DNA of 9,607 nt from assembly GCA_030595845.1 (NCBI GenBank), contig JAUVCL010000073.1:1-9607 (forward strand), in the 5' to 3' direction. A program made the position numbers and the translations under genes. The notes beneath the pieces are model-generated. The model had not been told where the DNA came from, searched no databases, and saw nothing but the letters and a program-made list of their open reading frames with translations. Position 1 is the stretch's first letter. Each line of letters starts with the position of its first letter. The stretch is from Campylobacterota bacterium. GTDB taxonomy: Bacteria > Campylobacterota > Campylobacteria > Campylobacterales > Sulfurovaceae. Below, piece by piece: positions 5,794-9,607 of this stretch.

Positions 5794-6138
5794 ATGAAAG
5801 AGATAGTTTTTTATAAATTATCTTCCGGAAAGAGTCCTGTTGAAGACTTTTTAGATAGTTTGTCTTCCAATGAAGCACAAAAGGTCACATGGGTTTTAAA
5901 ACTTATTGAAGAACTTGACCATGTATCTACAAAGTACTATAAACAGTTGAGTAATGCTGATGGTATTATCGAGATGCGCGTTCAAATAGGTAAGAATCAT
6001 TTTAGATTGTTAGGATTTGAACATAAAAGTGTATTTGTAGTTTTGACAAATGGCTTTAAAAAGAAAGACCCAAAAGTGCCTAAATTTGAGATAAAATTAG
6101 CAAAAAGTAGAAGAAAGGAGTATTTGGAAGATGAGTGA
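5794..6138 (+). CDS. HigB-like toxin (RelE superfamily, phage Gp49-like)
   Basis: The 114-residue protein fits the Gp49/HigB-like branch of RelE toxins, mRNA interferases that act at the ribosome. Recognisable parts are SPVEDFLDSLSSNEAQKV (14-31), YKQLSNADGIIEMRVQIGKNHFRLLGF (49-75) with the conserved E60-x-R62 and R71, and VFVVLTNGFKKKDPKVPKFEIKLAKSRRKEY (80-110), in which GFxKK, P-x-x-E and A-x-x-R are family hallmarks. ATG 5794 has no Shine-Dalgarno and directly follows the promoter-operator region, again suggesting a leaderless or poorly translated message. The gene overlaps the antitoxin by 8 bp (ATGAGTGA), and toxin-first order is typical of HigBA. The pair is flanked by repeat copies 3 and 4. 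Confidence 0.9.
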   Translation: MKEIVFYKLSSGKSPVEDFLDSLSSNEAQKVTWVLKLIEELDHVSTKYYKQLSNADGIIEMRVQIGKNHFRLLGFEHKSVFVVLTNGFKKKDPKVPKFEIKLAKSRRKEYLEDE

Positions 6139-6406
6139 TCTAAAAAAATATATTAATAAGAGAAAAGTGACAGATACAGACTTTGCAAAAGGATTTGACT
6201 CAGGCTATGAAGAGTTTAAGATAGGTGAAGTGTTAAAGCAGGCGAGGATAGAAGCTGGCATAACACAAGAAGATCTGGCAATACAACTTCATACTAAAAA
6301 GTCTGCCATTTCACGCATAGAAAATCATGCACAGGATATTAAGCTTTCAACATTACAAAACTTTGCTAGAATTATGGGTAAAGAGTTGAAGATAGAGTTG
6401 ATATAA
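6131..6406 (+). CDS. HigA-like antitoxin, XRE-type helix-turn-helix
   Basis: This 91-residue partner protein has an N-terminal segment (1-30) likely to contact the toxin and an XRE/Cro-type HTH at about 32-86. ITQEDLAIQLHTKKSAISRIENH (44-66) contains the turn and recognition helix, followed by LSTLQNFARIMGKELKIEL, the usual closing helix and strand. It should bind the upstream GTTAAC dyads and repress its operon while neutralising the toxin. AAGGAG (6115-6120) lies 10 nt before the ATG, with a second GGAAG directly adjacent, both inside the toxin gene. This gives the antitoxin a real ribosome binding site that the toxin lacks. No terminator is visible after the stop. Confidence 0.9.
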   Translation: MSDLKKYINKRKVTDTDFAKGFDSGYEEFKIGEVLKQARIEAGITQEDLAIQLHTKKSAISRIENHAQDIKLSTLQNFARIMGKELKIELI

Positions 6407-6420
6407 CCAATAATATAGAA

Positions 6421-6449
6421 TATATTTGATAGTTATAATATAAGTTTAC
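6421..6449 (-). repeat. Inverted fragment of the hairpin-bordered element
   Basis: Positions 6423-6439 are the exact reverse complement of 6516-6532 inside copy 4 (17 bp). Extending the comparison, about 27 of 31 positions match the subterminal segment of the element (from the end of the left arm inward). It may be a decayed inverted copy or a rearrangement remnant. The sequence is A+T-rich, so chance is not fully excluded. Confidence 0.4.
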
Positions 6450-6479
6450 AGATATCGCTTTGTATACACGAAACCTTTT

Positions 6480-6654
6480 CTCGTTACACCTTTCTAAGGT
6501 GTAACGCATACTTAAATTATAACTATCAAATAAATTTTAATCCATCGTTAGATGGTAAATAAGTTCATTTCTATGCTAGCCACCTATCGGTGTAATTTAT
6601 TGACATTGAGTTTGAGTTGAAGTATGCATTACGTCTCAGGAGAGACGTAACGAG
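6480..6654 (+). repeat. 175-bp hairpin-bordered element, copy 4
   Basis: It has the same architecture as copies 1-3. The right hairpin (6629-6650) is TTACGTCTC-AGGA-GAGACGTAA, fully paired. The C-to-T change repairs the single mismatch present in copies 1-3, and the loop is one base longer. The left loop is TCT instead of TCC with the stem unchanged. The internal hairpin loop is TATC rather than TAGC with CACC/GGTG kept. It lies between the HigA-like gene and the convergent rhodanese gene. Confidence 0.85.
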
Positions 6655-6711
6655 GCTAAAATACTCGTTGAAAATAATTGCTTCAAGAGATAGGAAAATA
6701 AAAAAGTAACT

Positions 6712-7137
6712 TTATTTTACCACTTCAACTCCAGCATTCTTCAGGCTCAAAATACCCCCTTTAACATTAAGAGGCGTAAAACCATTTTTCTCCAAGATAC
6801 GTGAAGCAGAGACAGAACGGTTTCCTGTAGCGCAGTAGACGATGACCTTTTTATGCTTATCTTGTTTGAGCATACCTAAATTATCTGCTAGGGCTTGAAC
6901 GGGGATGAGTGTGGCATCACGTAGATGACCCTCTTTATATTCTTCTATGGTTCTGACATCAAGCAAGGTTACATTGTCATCATTTTCCAGTAAAACTATG
7001 GCTTTCTTGGCATCTATAGAGGTAAAGTTGGCAAATATCCACCCCTTGGAGTAGGAGAACCAAAAGAGCATAGCGCCCATTGCAAGCCAATAAAGTACGT
7101 TGGTATATTTTTTTAACATTTTTATCACTTTTAACAT
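6712..7137 (-). CDS. Membrane-anchored rhodanese-like protein
   Basis: The 141-residue protein has one N-terminal membrane helix (about 13-30, VLYWLAMGAMLFWFSYS) and a single rhodanese domain (about 40-138). The domain shows LLDVRTIEEYKEGHLRDATLIP (58-79) and the active-site loop CATGNRS (102-108) with Cys102 as the sulfur-accepting residue, then VKGGILSLKNAGVEV. The Trp usual in the last motif (GGxxxW) is Leu here. The membrane anchor places the domain at the membrane, on which side is uncertain. Such proteins carry sulfane sulfur or act in redox and sulfur handling; the specific substrate is unknown. An alternative start is Met7, as neither ATG has a clear Shine-Dalgarno. It is transcribed divergently from the nuo operon. 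Confidence 0.85.
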   Translation of the reverse strand: MLKVIKMLKKYTNVLYWLAMGAMLFWFSYSKGWIFANFTSIDAKKAIVLLENDDNVTLLDVRTIEEYKEGHLRDATLIPVQALADNLGMLKQDKHKKVIVYCATGNRSVSASRILEKNGFTPLNVKGGILSLKNAGVEVVK

Positions 7138-7198
7138 TTTTTGACATTGTAACCCCTTTTCCTTTGTTTCACATAGTTACAACATAAAAACTAATCAC

Positions 7199-7228
7199 TA
7201 AAAGCATAGAAAGACCCAAATGCTTTTA
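7199..7228. promoter_or_regulatory. 9-bp-arm inverted repeat between rhodanese gene and nuo operon
   Basis: TAAAAGCAT (7199-7207) and ATGCTTTTA (7220-7228) are perfect inverted repeats separated by 12 bp in the divergent intergenic region. A second small dyad, ATTCT-G-AGAAT, is at 7257-7267, next to a possible -10 TATACA (7270-7275) about 92 bp before nuoA. The spacing suits a transcription factor site, but no regulator can be named. Confidence 0.3.
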
Positions 7229-7366
7229 ACCATTTTTCAGCTATTATGAAATGAATATTCTGAGAATTCTATACACGCGAAAAAGCATAAGCTTCGAAGC
7301 AGAGTCGTGGCTTATTGAGCTAGACGTGAGGAAATTTTCAAAAAGAATAAACTTTAAGGGATTAAT

Positions 7367-7756
7367 ATGACTCATGTAATTACAGAACACCCGTATTTTG
7401 GTGTATTTGTTTTATTCGCGTTAACAGCAGTAGCGTTCCCCGCAACACTATGGGCTGCACGTTTTGTATCACGAAAGTTTGCACGACTTGACACTGAAAA
7501 GCTTAAGCTAAGTATTTACGAATGTGGACCAGAAGTAACAAAACAACCTAACACGATCTCAGCACAGTTCTACTTGATAGCGCTACTGTTTATTTTATTT
7601 GATGTAGAGATCATCTTTATGTTCCCATGGGCAATTGACTTTAAACTACTTGGTTGGTTTGGTTTTGTAGAGATGTTATTATTTATATTATTGCTTACGA
7701 TCGGATTCGTATATGCATGGAAGAAAGGAGCACTTGAATGGCACAACATCAAGTAA
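7367..7756 (+). CDS. nuoA: NADH-quinone oxidoreductase subunit A
   Basis: NuoA is a small membrane subunit of respiratory complex I, next to the quinone cavity and NuoH. The 129-residue protein has three membrane helices (about 10-32, 66-88, 96-118). The conserved loop YECGPEVTKQPN (51-62) carries the Cys of the mobile TM1-TM2 loop, and FDVEIIFMFPWA (78-89) carries the acidic pair D79/E81 in the second helix. The ATG is preceded by AAGGGA at about 6 nt. The gene overlaps nuoB by 19 bp and heads the operon nuoABCD. The 5' leader contains GCTTCGAAGC and ATAAGC/GCTTAT inverted repeats (7287-7315) of unknown role. In Campylobacterota the electron donor of this complex is often not NADH, because the NuoE/F subunits are replaced; those genes lie outside the window. 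Confidence 0.97.
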   Translation: MTHVITEHPYFGVFVLFALTAVAFPATLWAARFVSRKFARLDTEKLKLSIYECGPEVTKQPNTISAQFYLIALLFILFDVEIIFMFPWAIDFKLLGWFGFVEMLLFILLLTIGFVYAWKKGALEWHNIK

Positions 7757-8280
7757 ACTATGCCAGCTCAGCTGGATTACCGATAGCATTGACTTCGGTA
7801 GATAAACTCGTAAACTGGGGGCGTTCAAACTCACTTTGGCCGCTTACTTATGGACTCGCATGTTGTGCGATCGAGATGATGGCATCGGGTGCATCACGTT
7901 ATGACTTCGATAGAATGGGGACGATCTTTAGAGCCTCTCCAAGACAGGCAGACGTAATGATACTTGCAGGAACGCTTTCTAAAAAGCACTCTGAATTTGC
8001 CAGACGTCTTTATGACCAAATGACAGAACCTAAATGGGTTATCTCAATGGGATCTTGTGCAAACACAGGTGGTATGTTCAACACGTATGCAACAGTGCAA
8101 GGTGTGGATCGTATTATCCCTGTAGATATTTATTTGCCAGGGTGTGCTCCACGTCCTGAGACGCTTCAATATGCGATGATGATGCTTCAAAAAAAGATAC
8201 GTAGAGAGTCTGCAGATATGAAGAAAAATACAAAACAAGACCTAACAACTCAGACAGGTAGAAGAGCGAGGTTAATCTAA
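7738..8280 (+). CDS. nuoB: NADH-quinone oxidoreductase subunit B
   Basis: NuoB carries the terminal [4Fe-4S] cluster N2, which hands electrons to quinone. The 180-residue protein has the four expected ligands: adjacent Cys42-Cys43 in YGLACCAIEMMA, Cys107 in MGSCANTGGMF and Cys136 in YLPGCAPRPE. The DRMGTIFRASPRQADVMILAGTLSKK stretch (58-83) is the usual core. AAGGAG (7725-7730) lies 7 nt before the ATG inside nuoA, so the overlapping start is well supported. The stop TAA shares one base with the nuoC ATG. A lysine/arginine-rich C-terminal tail (151-178) extends beyond the core. It is a peripheral-arm subunit and cytoplasmic. Confidence 0.98.
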   Translation: MAQHQVNYASSAGLPIALTSVDKLVNWGRSNSLWPLTYGLACCAIEMMASGASRYDFDRMGTIFRASPRQADVMILAGTLSKKHSEFARRLYDQMTEPKWVISMGSCANTGGMFNTYATVQGVDRIIPVDIYLPGCAPRPETLQYAMMMLQKKIRRESADMKKNTKQDLTTQTGRRARLI

Positions 8281-9062
8281 TGAGAAAGTATGTTCCTAAA
8301 GATAACGTCCAGAAAAAAGCCTACTATACAGACAGATTTCATGTGGTACCATCTGTGCCAAGAGAAAAAGTAGAAGAGGGATCTCATTTTGCTGATGTCG
8401 TTAAGACTATGGGTACTGATGCTAAAGAGAGCTATGTTCAAATAGGTCAATTAGTACTTCACATTAGTCCAGAAGATAACTTCAAGGTTATGAAAACACT
8501 TAAAGAGAAATGTGGATATACACAGTGCTCTGAGCAGTCAGCAGTAGATTACCTGGCAAAAGATAATGAGTTTGAACTTTTTTGGCAACTGCTTAATGTA
8601 AATGAAGCCAAAAGAGTAAGAGTTGTATGTCGTTTAGCAAATGGTGCAGCTATTGAAAGTATCGAGCCACTTTTCAAATCTGCAAACTTCGCAGAACGTG
8701 AGATGTTCGATATGTTTGGTATTAAAGTAAATAATCATCCATTCCTTAAACGTATCCTTATGCCAGATGACTGGGAAGGTCATCCTTTACTTAAAACCTA
8801 TCCTTTACATGGAGATGAGTTTGCTTCATGGTATGAAGTAGATAAGATTTTTGGTAAAGAGTACAGAGATATCATTGGGCCTGAAAACAGAGATCCGGGT
8901 AAGGTAGATATAGAAGATACAAAACGTTTCTCACGTGTTGGTTATGAAGTGCCATTTGGTGCAGACTACAATGCTGATGAAGAAGTCGCAGTAGAATATA
9001 GTGAAACAGCGTTGGTTAACTATAACAAAAAAGCATCTAAGCAATTAGATGAGAGAAGATAG
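8280..9062 (+). CDS. nuoC: NADH-quinone oxidoreductase subunit C
   Basis: NuoC is the 30-kDa-type subunit that packs against NuoD at the base of the peripheral arm. In the 260-residue protein, the 30-kDa signature region is ERVM-type: AEREMFDMFGIKVNNHPFLKRILMPDDWEGHPLLKTYPL (138-176). The N-terminal 50 residues are an extension of the core and precede the VQIGQLVLHISPEDNFKV fold start. It is not fused to NuoD, unlike the NuoCD of enterobacteria. GAGG (8268-8271) is 8 nt before the ATG, which overlaps the nuoB stop by one base. nuoD follows after 8 bp. Confidence 0.96.
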   Translation: MRKYVPKDNVQKKAYYTDRFHVVPSVPREKVEEGSHFADVVKTMGTDAKESYVQIGQLVLHISPEDNFKVMKTLKEKCGYTQCSEQSAVDYLAKDNEFELFWQLLNVNEAKRVRVVCRLANGAAIESIEPLFKSANFAEREMFDMFGIKVNNHPFLKRILMPDDWEGHPLLKTYPLHGDEFASWYEVDKIFGKEYRDIIGPENRDPGKVDIEDTKRFSRVGYEVPFGADYNADEEVAVEYSETALVNYNKKASKQLDERR

Positions 9063-9070
9063 GGGAGCGT

Positions 9071-9607
9071 ATGCAAGTATCCAATAAATTAACGCCATTT
9101 TTTGAAAACCTCAATTTTGAGCGTGATGACAATACGATGGTTATCAACTTTGGTCCTCAGCACCCCTCAGCACACGGTCAGTTAAGACTTGTACTTGAGT
9201 TAGATGGTGAGCAAGTCGTTAAAGCGTATCCAGATATCGGTTACTTACACCGTGGTATCGAAAAAATGGCTGAAAACATGACGTATAACGAGTTTTTACC
9301 AACGACAGACAGACTAGACTATATTGCGTCTACTTCAAACAACTATGCTTATGCATTGGCTGTAGAAAAGTTACTTGATATTGAAGCACCAAGACGAGCA
9401 CAAGCCATTCGTACCATGCTGTTAGAGCTTAACCGTATTATCTCTCACCTCTTTTTTGTGGCTACGCATGCACTGGATGTTGGTGCAATGTCAGTCTTCC
9501 TTTATGCTTTCCGTGAACGTGAGTTTGCAATGGATCTTATGGAAGATTACTGTGGAGCAAGACTAACGCATTCAGCTGTACGTATTGGTGGTGTGCCACT
9601 TGATCTA
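9071..9607 (+). CDS. nuoD: NADH-quinone oxidoreductase subunit D, N-terminal part
   Basis: The frame opens at ATG 9071 and stays open to the last base, giving 179 residues; the 3' end lies outside the window. NuoD (49-kDa type) forms the quinone headgroup pocket with NuoB. FGPQHPSAHGQLRLVLELDGE (27-47) is the beta-hairpin with the conserved His residues of the pocket. PDIGYLHRGIEKMAE (54-68), the TTDRLDYIASTSNNYAYALAVEKLL region, and LLELNRIISHLFFVATHALDVGAMSVFLYAFRERE follow as in all NuoD proteins. AGGGGAG (9061-9067), straddling the nuoC stop, is the ribosome binding site. It has the expected fold and length so far and no sign of damage. Confidence 0.96.
   Translation, partial: MQVSNKLTPFFENLNFERDDNTMVINFGPQHPSAHGQLRLVLELDGEQVVKAYPDIGYLHRGIEKMAENMTYNEFLPTTDRLDYIASTSNNYAYALAVEKLLDIEAPRRAQAIRTMLLELNRIISHLFFVATHALDVGAMSVFLYAFREREFAMDLMEDYCGARLTHSAVRIGGVPLDL

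Noticed and set aside
4276..6654. CRISPR array.
   Set aside because: The repeats are 171-175 bp with inverted ends, and the intervals are genes of several hundred bases, not short spacers. No cas genes are present.
4276..6654. True integron with attC sites.
   Set aside because: attC begins RYYYAAC and ends GTTRRRY. These elements have the opposite polarity (GTT at the left end, AAC at the right) and do not match the core. No integrase gene is seen.
7141..7146. TTGACA as a nuo promoter -35 box.
   Set aside because: No -10-like hexamer lies 16-18 bp downstream, and the site is over 200 bp from nuoA.

Overview
The window looks like chromosomal DNA of a Campylobacterota bacterium of the Sulfurovum/Sulfurimonas kind. 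The basis is family-level recognition: low GC, tightly overlapping nuoABCD genes with typical Campylobacterota features, and protein sequences of that style. No 16S rRNA or other strict marker is present, so the genus is an inference.

Layout from left to right. (1) The 3' part of an AAA+ ATPase gene (1-576), cut by the window edge. (2) A Type IIG (Eco57I-like) restriction-modification gene (650-3765), split into two frames at about 1330. The break looks like an old deletion between two short GAAGACA repeats that removed a hydrophobic segment before the EDRG motif. (3) A small membrane-anchored protein (3758-4249) whose start overlaps the end of that gene. (4) An accessory stretch (4276-6654) holding four same-orientation copies of a 171-175 bp element. 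Its ends are inverted 34-35 bp arms, and each arm folds into its own hairpin. The copies separate a second, unrelated inverted-pair element with a GTAG tetranucleotide (REPIN-like), a BrnT/BrnA toxin-antitoxin pair and a HigB/HigA-like toxin-antitoxin pair. (5) A leftward gene for a membrane-anchored rhodanese-like protein (6712-7137). (6) The start of the complex I operon: nuoA, nuoB, nuoC and a partial nuoD running off the right edge.

The restriction-modification remnant, two addiction modules and dispersed repeats form a small defence/stability island inserted between housekeeping genes. Each toxin gene lacks a visible Shine-Dalgarno sequence and sits almost on its own promoter, while each antitoxin has a strong AAGGAG. 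This arrangement should favour antitoxin synthesis. The regular alternation element-module-element-module-element is the most unusual part of the window. No transposase, RAYT or integrase gene is present to explain it, so any mobilising enzyme would have to act in trans.
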